Shown here one piece after another: positions 26,705 through 33,248 of a stretch of DNA of 33,248 bases. A program made the position numbers and the translations under genes. The notes beneath the pieces were generated by a model. The model was not told where the DNA came from. It made no database searches and saw nothing but the letters and a program-made list of their open reading frames with translations. This stretch comes from Gemmataceae bacterium (GTDB lineage Bacteria; Planctomycetota; Planctomycetia; Gemmatales; Gemmataceae), in assembly GCA_020847555.1 (NCBI GenBank), contig JADLBT010000288.1, positions 1 to 33,248 of the forward strand, in the 5' to 3' direction. Position 1 is the stretch's first letter; each line of letters opens with the position of its first letter.

Positions 26705-27946
26705 ATGAGCAGCGCACCGGCCGATCCCTGGTTCCAGACTCTGTTCGCCGACCGCATCGGCGGGGCCAACTACGGCAAGGGCACCGAGATCTACAAGTTC
26801 GAGAAGATCAAACGCGCCAGGCGGGCCGTCCTCCAGGCCCACCCGGAGCGCCAACTCCTGGACTTCGGCATCGGTGAGAACGACGAGATGGCCGCCCCGC
26901 TGGTGCGCGAGGCGCTGGCCCGCGAGGCGAACCAGCTCGAAAACAGAGGTTACGCCGACAACGGCATCCAGGCGTTCAAGGACGCGGCCGCCGGGTTCAT
27001 GAAGCGCGTCTTCGACGTCACCCTCGACCCGACCACCGAGATCAACCACGCCATCGGCTCCAAGCCGGCCCTGGCGATGCTGCCGGCCGTCTTCATCAAC
27101 CCGGGCGACGTGACGCTGATGACCGTCCCCGGCTACCCGGTGGCCGGCACCCACACGAAGTACTACGGCGGCGAGGTCTATAACCTACCGCTGCTGGAGG
27201 AGAACGGGTTCTACCCGGACCTGGTCGCGATCCCCGCGGAGATCAAGCGGCGGGCGAAGCTGCTCGTTATCAACTACCCGAACAGCCCGACCGGGGCGGT
27301 GGCGACGCGCGACTTCTACCGCCAGGTGATCGACTTCGCGCGGACGAACCGCGTCGTCGTCGTGCAGGACGCGGCCCACATCCTGCTCAGCTACGACGCT
27401 CCGCCGCTCAGTTTCCTGCAGGTCGAGGGGGCCAAGGAGGTCGGCGTCGAGATCCACTCGATGTCGAAGGGGTTCAACATGATCGGCTGGCGGATGGCGT
27501 TCGTGGCCGGCCATCCGCGGATCGTCCAGGCGTTCGCGGACGTCAAGGACAACTGCGACTCGGGGCAGTTCATGGCGATTCAGCAGGCGTCCGCCGAGGC
27601 GCTGCGCCATACCGAGATCGGCGACCAGACGCGCGCCAAGTACCGGCGGCGGCTGGAAAAGCTGGTGGCTGCCCTGAAGCAGGTCGGCTTCACGGCAAAG
27701 ATGCCGGGCGGCACCTACTTCCTCTACGTGCGTGCCCCGAAGGCGTGCGGCGAAAGGACGTTCGCCGACGCCGAGGAAGCGTCGCAGTTCCTGATTCACG
27801 AGCAGTCGGTGATCTGCGTGCCGTGGGACAACGCCGGCCCGTACCTGCGCTTCTCGGTCACGTACCTGGCGAAGGACGAGGCGGAGGAGGACGCGCTGAT
27901 GGCGGAGACAGTGAAGCGGCTCGGCCGGCTGGGGCTGCGCTTCTGA
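26705..27946 (+). CDS. dapL: LL-diaminopimelate aminotransferase
   Basis: A 413-residue fold-type I aminotransferase matching DapL, which converts tetrahydrodipicolinate directly to LL-diaminopimelate for lysine and peptidoglycan synthesis. Family features: IGGANYGKGTEIYKFEKIK near the N-terminus, LDFGIGENDEMA, ENRGYADNGIQAFK, VINYPNSPTGAVA (PLP phosphate and ring contacts), and SMSKGFNMIGWRMAF with the PLP Lys at residue 255. The C-terminus has PGGTYFLYVRAPKAC and LRFSVTY with the substrate-carboxylate Arg. The ATG at 26705 is preferred; the frame is open to 26639 but the extra leader lacks family support. It is divergent from the Trx/PDZ gene over 214 bp. Confidence 0.88.
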   Translation: MSSAPADPWFQTLFADRIGGANYGKGTEIYKFEKIKRARRAVLQAHPERQLLDFGIGENDEMAAPLVREALAREANQLENRGYADNGIQAFKDAAAGFMKRVFDVTLDPTTEINHAIGSKPALAMLPAVFINPGDVTLMTVPGYPVAGTHTKYYGGEVYNLPLLEENGFYPDLVAIPAEIKRRAKLLVINYPNSPTGAVATRDFYRQVIDFARTNRVVVVQDAAHILLSYDAPPLSFLQVEGAKEVGVEIHSMSKGFNMIGWRMAFVAGHPRIVQAFADVKDNCDSGQFMAIQQASAEALRHTEIGDQTRAKYRRRLEKLVAALKQVGFTAKMPGGTYFLYVRAPKACGERTFADAEEASQFLIHEQSVICVPWDNAGPYLRFSVTYLAKDEAEEDALMAETVKRLGRLGLRF

Positions 27947-27997
27947 CGCGCCCCGCCGGGGGTGGTCGAAAGGACTCGCACAACGCGGAGCCAATCT

Positions 27998-28234
27998 ATG
28001 GACAGGATGCGCCGTGTGCTCACCGGGACGTTGATCGTGTTTGCGGTGCCGCTGGGGATGCTCGTTGCCATACCCCTGGCGGTCCTGCTGGCGTTGGCCT
28101 TCCATCTCTTCGTCAGCTGGCAATTATTCCGGTCCGCCGCGCGCGGGGTCAGGGCGCTGACGCGCCGCTTGCTGCCCGCCCCCTGGCCGCTGGAGCACGC
28201 GCCGCCGCCCACCCTCGCCCTGCCGCAGCGCTAA
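27998..28234 (+). CDS. Small membrane protein of unknown function (78 aa)
   Basis: The chain begins MDRMRRVLTGTL and is dominated by one long hydrophobic stretch (IVFAVPLGMLVAIPLAVLLA, continuing through LAFHLFVSW; ~12-42), long enough for one or a hairpin of two membrane helices. A basic segment (RSAARGVRALTRRLLP) and a Pro-rich tail follow. It starts 51 bases after dapL in the same direction, with CGGAG about 8 bases before the ATG. No family is recognised. The opposite strand has only GC-driven open frames. Confidence 0.6.
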   Translation: MDRMRRVLTGTLIVFAVPLGMLVAIPLAVLLALAFHLFVSWQLFRSAARGVRALTRRLLPAPWPLEHAPPPTLALPQR

Positions 28235-28249
28235 CGTCAAAGAGCCCGG

Positions 28250-28281
28250 TAAAGCCCACGGACCGCGGCCCGTGGGCTTTA
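28250..28281. terminator. Bidirectional terminator-like palindrome, type B
   Basis: Perfect 12-bp arms TAAAGCCCACGG (28250-28261) and CCGTGGGCTTTA (28270-28281) with an 8-nt loop. It sits 15 bp after the small membrane-protein gene and 24 bp before the end of the convergent YdjM-like gene. The T/A runs at both bases suit termination in both directions, though they are short. Confidence 0.75.
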
Positions 28282-28305
28282 GTTACCCTCTCTTCTACTT
28301 CCTGA

Positions 28306-28998
28306 TCAGGGATAACGCTCCGTGACCGGGGTCTGCAGTCGCGGGCGGATCCACTGCACGTCCTCGCCGCGCCGCCAGTCCGTCCAGGCGACGTACACGA
28401 GGCAGGACAGAATCATGTACGTCACCGCCGTCGCCGGCCACGAGGACGAGGTCAGCTTCAGGGCGCTGCCGGCCGACTTGCTCAGGCGGACGGTCACGCC
28501 CGTGAAATCGACGCTGTAAAGCTCGTCCAGGATCAGGTGCGACAGGAACCCGAGCATGACGCCGCACGCGAGGTAGAGGCGCAGACCCCGATCCGGGCTG
28601 TGGTAGCCGAGAAAGACGGCCAGCCCGGCGATGAGCATGGCCGGCAGACTGTGGAACATCCCGCGGTGGACGGTGCCGCGCTTGAATACCTCCGAGATGC
28701 CGTAGCGGATCAGCACGTAGACGCCAGCGAGCACCACCACCGTCTGATCGAGGGTGAACCCGGCGTCGCGCACGCGGGTAAACAGCAGCAGCGGGGCGAG
28801 GACGGCGGTGAGGCCGAAGAGTTCGCGCACCGGGACGCCGCTGTCGCTGTCGAGGTCAGGGAGCAGACCGCCGACGGTGGTGACGCCTGCAGCGAGGAAC
28901 GCCGGCCCCCAGTCCTGGTTGCCGTACAGCGCTCCGGCCCCGCCGTAACACGCCCCCAGGACGACGGAAACCGACAGGTGTCCTTGATAGCTCGCCAT
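28306..28998 (-). CDS. YdjM/DUF457-like membrane-bound metal-dependent hydrolase
   Basis: A 230-residue multi-spanning protein. The family's putative metal ligands are visible: H7 in MASYQGHLSVSV, the DLDSDSG cluster (D48, D50, D52), HRGMFHSL (H111, H116), and FLSHLILDE (H154, D158). About five hydrophobic segments surround them (for example FGLTAVLAPLLLF, AMLIAGLAVFLGY). YdjM of E. coli is an inner-membrane protein of uncertain activity, so the hydrolase label is by family. The ATG at 28998 is the natural start; it lies 26 bp after the FadJ-type gene in the same direction. Confidence 0.85.
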   Translation of the reverse strand: MASYQGHLSVSVVLGACYGGAGALYGNQDWGPAFLAAGVTTVGGLLPDLDSDSGVPVRELFGLTAVLAPLLLFTRVRDAGFTLDQTVVVLAGVYVLIRYGISEVFKRGTVHRGMFHSLPAMLIAGLAVFLGYHSPDRGLRLYLACGVMLGFLSHLILDELYSVDFTGVTVRLSKSAGSALKLTSSSWPATAVTYMILSCLVYVAWTDWRRGEDVQWIRPRLQTPVTERYP

Positions 28999-29024
28999 CG
29001 GGCGATCCCTCGCGCCGAAAGAAC

Positions 29025-31166
29025 CTAACTCCCGCCGTAAAAGCCCTTCCCCTCCGCCGCCAGCCGCCGCATCTGCTCGGTCGGGTGGAAGCGCGGCCCC
29101 AGCGCCTCGTAGCGCTTCAGCTTCTCCAGCACCTGGCCGAGTCCCTGGTTGTCGGCCCAGCGCAGCAGGCCGCCACGGTACGGCGGGAAGCCGATGCCCA
29201 GGATCAATCCCAGGTCCACGTCGCCCGGCTCGCGCACGATGCCTTCCATCAGCACCCGGCTCGCCTCGGTCAGCATCGGCAGGAACAGCCGGTCGGCGAT
29301 CTCCGCCTGGTCGATCGCCCGGCGGCCGGTGCGGACCCGCTCCAGGATGACGGCGAAGGCCGGGTCGTCCGCCCCGCGCGACCCCTTCGCGTAGCTGTAG
29401 AACCCCGCGCCCGACTTCTGCCCCAGCCGCCCCGCGTTCACCAGTTCCTGCAGGATGCGCGTCGATGTCGCGCGGTCGGCGAAGGCGGTGTTGATGACGG
29501 TGCCGGCGTACAGCGAGGTGTCGAGCCCGACCAGGTCGTTGAGCGTGATCGGCCCCATCGGCATGCCGAAGTCCACCGCCGCCTTGTCGATCGCGCGCGG
29601 GTCGGCGCCCTCCTCGAGGAGGACCAGCGACTCGTTGAGATACGGGAACAGGATGCGGTTGACGAGGAACCCTGGGCAGTCGCGCACCACGATGGGCGTC
29701 TTGCCGATCTGCTTCGCCAGGGCGAACAGCGTCGCCACCGTCTCGTCGCCCGTCTGCTCGCCGCGGATCACCTCGACCAGCTGCATCCGATCGACCGGGT
29801 TGAAGAAGTGCATGCCGCCAAAGTTCTCGGGCCGCTTCCACGCCTGGGCCATGCGCGTGATCGAGATGGTCGAGGTGTTCGAGGCAAGGATCGCGTCGTC
29901 GCGGAGCACCGACTGCAGGTCGCGGTAGAGCTGTGTCTTGACCTTCTCGTTCTCGACGACCGCCTCGATGATCACGTCGCGGTCGCTCATCAGGGCGAGG
30001 TTCGGCGTGGTGCTCAGCTTCATCATCGCCGCCATCATCTCCGGCGGCTTCATCCGGCCGATCTCGATGCGCGTCTGCATCACCCTGGCGATGGCGGCGA
30101 CGCCCTTCTCCAGCGCCTGGGCGTTGCTGTCGAGCATCAGGGTGGGGATGCCGCGGCGGACGTGCGCCCCGGCGATGCCGGCGCCCATCAGCCCCGCGCC
30201 CAGGACGCCGACGCGCTCGACCTGGCGCGGCCTGATCGACGGGTCGGCGAAGGCCGGCTCCTTCTGACCGCGCTGCAGGAAGAACACCGCGATGAGGTTG
30301 CGCGAGATCGGGCTACCGAGCAGCGGCGCAAACTGCTCCGTCTCAACCTTCAGGCCGTCGTCCAGCGGCAGGTTGCACCCGCGCACGATCGCTTCGAGGG
30401 CGGCGAGCGGGGCCGGCAGCTGGCCCTTCGTCTTCAGGAGGATCTGCCCGCGCGCCACCGCGGCGGTGAACGTCAGCTGCTCCTCGCTCAGGCCGATCGG
30501 CTGCCGCCTGCGCCGGCGGACCGCCTCCCAGTCGTCGGACTGGCGCGCCCAGGCGAGTACCCGCAGCCCCTCCTCCATGAGGCGTTCGCTCGGGACCGCG
30601 TCGAAGACGATGCCGAGCTGGCGAGCCCGTTCGGCGTTGACCGATTCGCCGGCGCAGATCAGCTCCGCGGCCAGGGCCGGGCCGATCAGGCGCGTCAGCC
30701 GCTGGGTGCCGCCCCAGCCGGGGATCAGGCCGATTTTGACCTCCGGCAGCCCGATCTCGCACTTCGGGTGCGACCCGGCCAGCCGGTAGTCAAACCCGAG
30801 GGACAGCTCCAGCCCGCCGCCCATGCACGGGCCGTCGATCAGTACCACGGTCGGGTACGGCAGCGACTCGAACCGGGCGATCGCGTCCAGCCCGCGCCGG
30901 ATCGTCTGGCGCGTCGCCTCCGGGGCCGGTTTCGCCGCCCCCAGCTCGCGCAGGTCGGCGCCGGCGATGAACATGCCCGGCTTGCCGCTGCGCAGGATCA
31001 GCCCCTTCAGGTCGGTCCGGGCGACGAGCTGGGTTCCGACGGCCTCCAATTCGGCGAGGACCGCCTGGCCGAGCGTGTTGGCCCGGCTACCCGGCAGGTC
31101 GAAGGTGAGCACGGCAACGCCGTCCTGGATGTCGAGCCGCAGCGCCGGTTGCGATGCTTCCGCCAT
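29025..31166 (-). CDS. fadJ: Fatty-acid oxidation bifunctional enzyme (enoyl-CoA hydratase/3-hydroxyacyl-CoA dehydrogenase), FadJ/FadB type
   Basis: A 713-residue two-domain enzyme. The N-terminal crotonase domain (~1-195) has MFIAGADLREL (oxyanion hole) and both catalytic Glu: E120 in CMGGGLELSLG and E142 in EIGLPEVKIG. The dehydrogenase domain starts at ~318 with VGVLGAGLMGAGIAG (NAD-binding GxGxxG), has catalytic H453 in GGMHFFNPVDRM, and a C-terminal substrate domain with PFGFLVNRI-type sequence (DCPGFLVNRILFPY). It performs the hydration and oxidation steps of beta-oxidation. No thiolase (FadA/FadI) gene adjoins it, so the partner must be elsewhere. FadJ versus FadB cannot be settled from sequence alone. 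GGAGGAG precedes the ATG at 31166. Confidence 0.92.
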   Translation of the reverse strand: MAEASQPALRLDIQDGVAVLTFDLPGSRANTLGQAVLAELEAVGTQLVARTDLKGLILRSGKPGMFIAGADLRELGAAKPAPEATRQTIRRGLDAIARFESLPYPTVVLIDGPCMGGGLELSLGFDYRLAGSHPKCEIGLPEVKIGLIPGWGGTQRLTRLIGPALAAELICAGESVNAERARQLGIVFDAVPSERLMEEGLRVLAWARQSDDWEAVRRRRRQPIGLSEEQLTFTAAVARGQILLKTKGQLPAPLAALEAIVRGCNLPLDDGLKVETEQFAPLLGSPISRNLIAVFFLQRGQKEPAFADPSIRPRQVERVGVLGAGLMGAGIAGAHVRRGIPTLMLDSNAQALEKGVAAIARVMQTRIEIGRMKPPEMMAAMMKLSTTPNLALMSDRDVIIEAVVENEKVKTQLYRDLQSVLRDDAILASNTSTISITRMAQAWKRPENFGGMHFFNPVDRMQLVEVIRGEQTGDETVATLFALAKQIGKTPIVVRDCPGFLVNRILFPYLNESLVLLEEGADPRAIDKAAVDFGMPMGPITLNDLVGLDTSLYAGTVINTAFADRATSTRILQELVNAGRLGQKSGAGFYSYAKGSRGADDPAFAVILERVRTGRRAIDQAEIADRLFLPMLTEASRVLMEGIVREPGDVDLGLILGIGFPPYRGGLLRWADNQGLGQVLEKLKRYEALGPRFHPTEQMRRLAAEGKGFYGGS

Positions 31167-31185
31167 GAATGCTCCTCCTGTGGCC

Positions 31186-32547
31186 TCACCTCATGATGAT
31201 GAACTTGCTGCCGGCCGGGCTCGGCCCGACCTGCGCGGGGCGCAGCCGGGGGTTGCGGGCGAACGGATTGTACAGCGGGTCGCCCACCAGCACCGTCATC
31301 CAACTCGTGAGCATCAGCGTGCGGCTGTAGCACTCCACCAGGGTGTACCGGCCGGTGACGAGGGTTCCGAAGAACTCGGCCGGCTTCGGGAACCCGATCG
31401 TGTACGGCTCCGCGACCGGGCCGAGAGTGGCGACCACCCCGTTATCGAGCAGGTTCTTGCACCAGTACCGCGCTTTCGGATTGCGCAGCGAGACGGCCTC
31501 CGAACTCGCGATGTGGTAGCCGACCGCGCCGGGAACGAACCGGCAGCAATCGACGTAGTTCGCCAGCGAGTACCAGCCACAGTAGAGAGCGCACTCGGGG
31601 CAGCTGCCCGGCGCAAACAGGCCCGGCCTGTCGTCGAGAACGACCGGCAGGCCGGCTTGCTTCTCCAGCAGGCGGGCCATCTCGCGCAGCGACTCGTCGT
31701 AGCCGCCATACCCGAAGCCCCGGTCCGCCTTCGCGTCGTAGCGGATGCCGCGTGCATCAACGTAGACCTTGCCCGTCAGCCCCTTCTTCTCGATCTCGAC
31801 GGCCTGATCGACGAGGCGCATCGCCAGCGCGGCGCTGGGGCCGTCCAGCCGGGCGGTCATGAGCACGGCCGGCTTGTCCTCGCGCAGGTGCTCGGGCACC
31901 TGGAAGTACAGCGGGTTGACCTGCCAGCGGCGCAGCTCGTACGGACCCCACCACAGCAGCATCAGCTCGCTGTCCACCGCCGCTTCAGTCTCCGCGTGAC
32001 TGAGGAAGCGTTGCCGCTCGTTCAGCAGTTTCATCTTGCCCTGAACCGCGGTCCGCTCCTTGCGCCGCTCCGCCAGGGTTTTGACGGCGTCGGCCTTCGG
32101 ATCGGCCTTCGCCTTCGCCTCCAGGTCGGCGATTTCCTCCTGGAGCCGTTTGTCCTCGGCCTGCGCCTTCTCCAGCTCCGGCCGCAACTTCACCAGGTCC
32201 GCCTTCTCCTGCGCGGTCGGCTCGGTCCGCCCCACGCGCAGCGGCACCCCGTAGACGGTGAGGAGCACCCGCACCTCATTCTCCCGCTCCTCGAGGGCGG
32301 CCCGCAGCGGCACCTTGAGTCGCTTGTCGTAGTCCCGGCGGCTGATGTCCTCGCCGGTCGGCAGGTCGAGGACGATGACGTTCTCCTTCGGCACCCCGCG
32401 TTTGGCGCAGTAGTGGTCGGCCACCTGGCGCGACTCCGGCACGTTCTTGTTGACGAGGATGGCGATGTCCTTCGGCCCCAGGGCGGCTACCGGGTCGGCG
32501 GCCGCCAGGAGGCACAGGACGACGAGGGGGAAGTGCGGTACGAACAT
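31186..32547 (-). CDS. TIGR03790 family protein, secreted
   Basis: A 453-residue protein from the ATG at 32547 (MFVPHFPLVVLCLLAAADPVAA, a signal peptide). The family features seen are PKDIAILVNKNVPESRQVADHY near the mature N-terminus, VRVLLTVYGVPLRVG, a highly charged coiled-coil insertion (~105-180 with KLRPELEKAQAEDKRLQEEI), LMTARLDGPSAALAMRLVDQ, GYHIASSEAVSLRN, and a C-terminal LVGDPLYNPFA. TIGR03790 proteins are found in planctomycetes, acidobacteria and relatives, often secreted; their role is not known. The frame is open to 32634, but the signal peptide fixes the start. It begins a leftward run with the FadJ-type gene (19-bp gap). Confidence 0.87.
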   Translation of the reverse strand: MFVPHFPLVVLCLLAAADPVAALGPKDIAILVNKNVPESRQVADHYCAKRGVPKENVIVLDLPTGEDISRRDYDKRLKVPLRAALEERENEVRVLLTVYGVPLRVGRTEPTAQEKADLVKLRPELEKAQAEDKRLQEEIADLEAKAKADPKADAVKTLAERRKERTAVQGKMKLLNERQRFLSHAETEAAVDSELMLLWWGPYELRRWQVNPLYFQVPEHLREDKPAVLMTARLDGPSAALAMRLVDQAVEIEKKGLTGKVYVDARGIRYDAKADRGFGYGGYDESLREMARLLEKQAGLPVVLDDRPGLFAPGSCPECALYCGWYSLANYVDCCRFVPGAVGYHIASSEAVSLRNPKARYWCKNLLDNGVVATLGPVAEPYTIGFPKPAEFFGTLVTGRYTLVECYSRTLMLTSWMTVLVGDPLYNPFARNPRLRPAQVGPSPAGSKFIIMR

Positions 32548-32800
32548 GCGGTCGCTCTCGGGGCAGCTGGCGCGGGGCCGGCACTCGGGCCGGGATGTCA
32601 TCGTTGTACCAGACTGCCGCGCCCCCTGCCACACCTCCTGACTGGCCCGCGCCGCGCCGGGCGGCCAGCCCCGCCCGCCCGGTCATCGCATCAAGTCCGG
32701 CACATGAATTGCAACCTTTCTGATCTGCGCACATACGCCCGGCAAATGGTTGGGCCTGGGCGGACTTCAAACTTACCCCTGTTCCATGTTGAGGTGCATC

Positions 32801-33157
32801 ATGGCAGACACAGCGAATCGCGGTTCCAGTAACACCGGCCACCAGCCCCACGCCCCCCGCAAGGAAGAAACCTCCGGCGGCGCGATGGGCGCCATCAAGG
32901 AAGGGATCGAGAACGTCGCCTGCTCGGTGGAGTCGGCTACCGAGCAGGCGTGGGACACGACCCGGAACGTGGCCGAGCAGGCGTGGGACGCCACCCGATC
33001 CTGCGTCCAGCAGACGGCCTCGACGGTCGCGGGCGCGGCCGAAACTGCCTGGGGCAGCGCGACGAACTTCATGCGCCGCTACCCCGTGGCAACGTTCGCC
33101 ATCGGCGTCGGCCTCGGCTTCATGCTGTGCATGGTCGTGCGCAATAATCGGTCGTGA
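32801..33157 (+). CDS. DUF883-like small membrane-anchored protein
   Basis: A 118-residue protein with an unstructured polar N-terminus (SSNTGHQPHAPRKEETSGG), a long amphipathic helix with a repeated unit (TEQAWDTTR then AEQAWDATR), and a C-terminal membrane segment ATFAIGVGLGFMLCMVV after an RRYP motif, ending RNNRS. This layout resembles the ElaB/YqjD (DUF883) group, which places a helical domain on the membrane and can bind ribosomes or respond to stress. The family call is by overall layout only. GAGGTG lies 7 bases before the ATG, and a strong terminator follows. Confidence 0.7.
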   Translation: MADTANRGSSNTGHQPHAPRKEETSGGAMGAIKEGIENVACSVESATEQAWDTTRNVAEQAWDATRSCVQQTASTVAGAAETAWGSATNFMRRYPVATFAIGVGLGFMLCMVVRNNRS

Positions 33158-33187
33158 TTGTGGCCGGCTCAGGGCCATTCGACCTGA

Positions 33188-33219
33188 AACGGGTCGCGAT
33201 CGCAAGGCCGCGACCCGTT
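33188..33219 (+). terminator. Intrinsic terminator after the DUF883-like gene
   Basis: Perfect 11-bp arms AACGGGTCGCG (33188-33198) and CGCGACCCGTT (33209-33219) with a 10-nt loop, followed by CGCATTTTGG with a four-T run. It is 31 bases after the stop of the gene at 32801. Confidence 0.8.
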
Positions 33220-33248
33220 CGCATTTTGGTGGTGTGGATGGGCTGAGC

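Noticed and set aside
29085..31196. Open frame of 703 codons on the plus strand
   Set aside because: Exact antisense of the FadJ-type gene, which has complete catalytic motifs; no domain in this frame.

Overview
This window looks like chromosomal DNA of a high-GC planctomycete, most likely a Gemmata-like member of the Gemmataceae. The inference rests on gene content: an LL-diaminopimelate aminotransferase (DapL), a thioredoxin/PDZ protein of a type I associate with planctomycetes, a TIGR03790-type protein, secreted paralogue-type proteins of unknown function, two ECF sigma factors close together, and very long non-coding open frames caused by high GC. No marker gene (rRNA, ribosomal protein) is present, so the assignment stays an inference.

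Layout. (a) 1-4548: a leftward seven-gene run (two unrecognised proteins, a phosphatase-SUI1 fusion, a CPXCG zinc-ribbon protein, a small unknown, a cupin, a methyltransferase cut by the window edge) and a divergent rightward trio (TfoX-N, DUF1801, methyltransferase). These genes look less GC-biased than the rest. (b) 4549-6895: a low-density zone with tRNA-Leu(GAG) and its terminator, a decayed DUF6941-like gene, an unknown gene whose 3' end was hit by an IS5-type element, and the 345-bp remnant of that element. (c) 6896-13033: a heavy-metal efflux locus: Cys-rich secreted protein, CzcB-type adaptor with an extra Cys/His segment, CzcA-type RND pump, and a small lipoprotein carrying the same Cys/His motif twice. 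(d) 13143-20518: M81 peptidase, PilZ protein, DUF885 peptidase, amidohydrolase, FHA-GAF histidine kinase. (e) 20676-24893: secreted protein, anti-sigma and ECF sigma (overlapping), a small conserved-looking protein, and a second ECF sigma. (f) 25249-28234: a thioredoxin/CxxCH/PDZ/PDZ protein with an in-frame TGA, dapL, and a small membrane protein. (g) 28306-33157: a YdjM-like membrane protein, a FadJ-type beta-oxidation enzyme, and a TIGR03790 protein in one leftward run, then a DUF883-like protein.

The most notable signal is at 26293-26295. One TGA interrupts an otherwise continuous 1242-bp frame exactly where the first Cys of a thioredoxin CxxC motif is expected. The most economical reading is a UxxC selenoprotein, which ordinary gene calling would split or truncate. 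Second is the fusion of a low-molecular-weight tyrosine phosphatase fold to an eIF1/SUI1 domain. Third is a family of long, near-perfect palindromes in the intergenic spaces; several lie at convergent gene ends and share arm sequences across distant sites.
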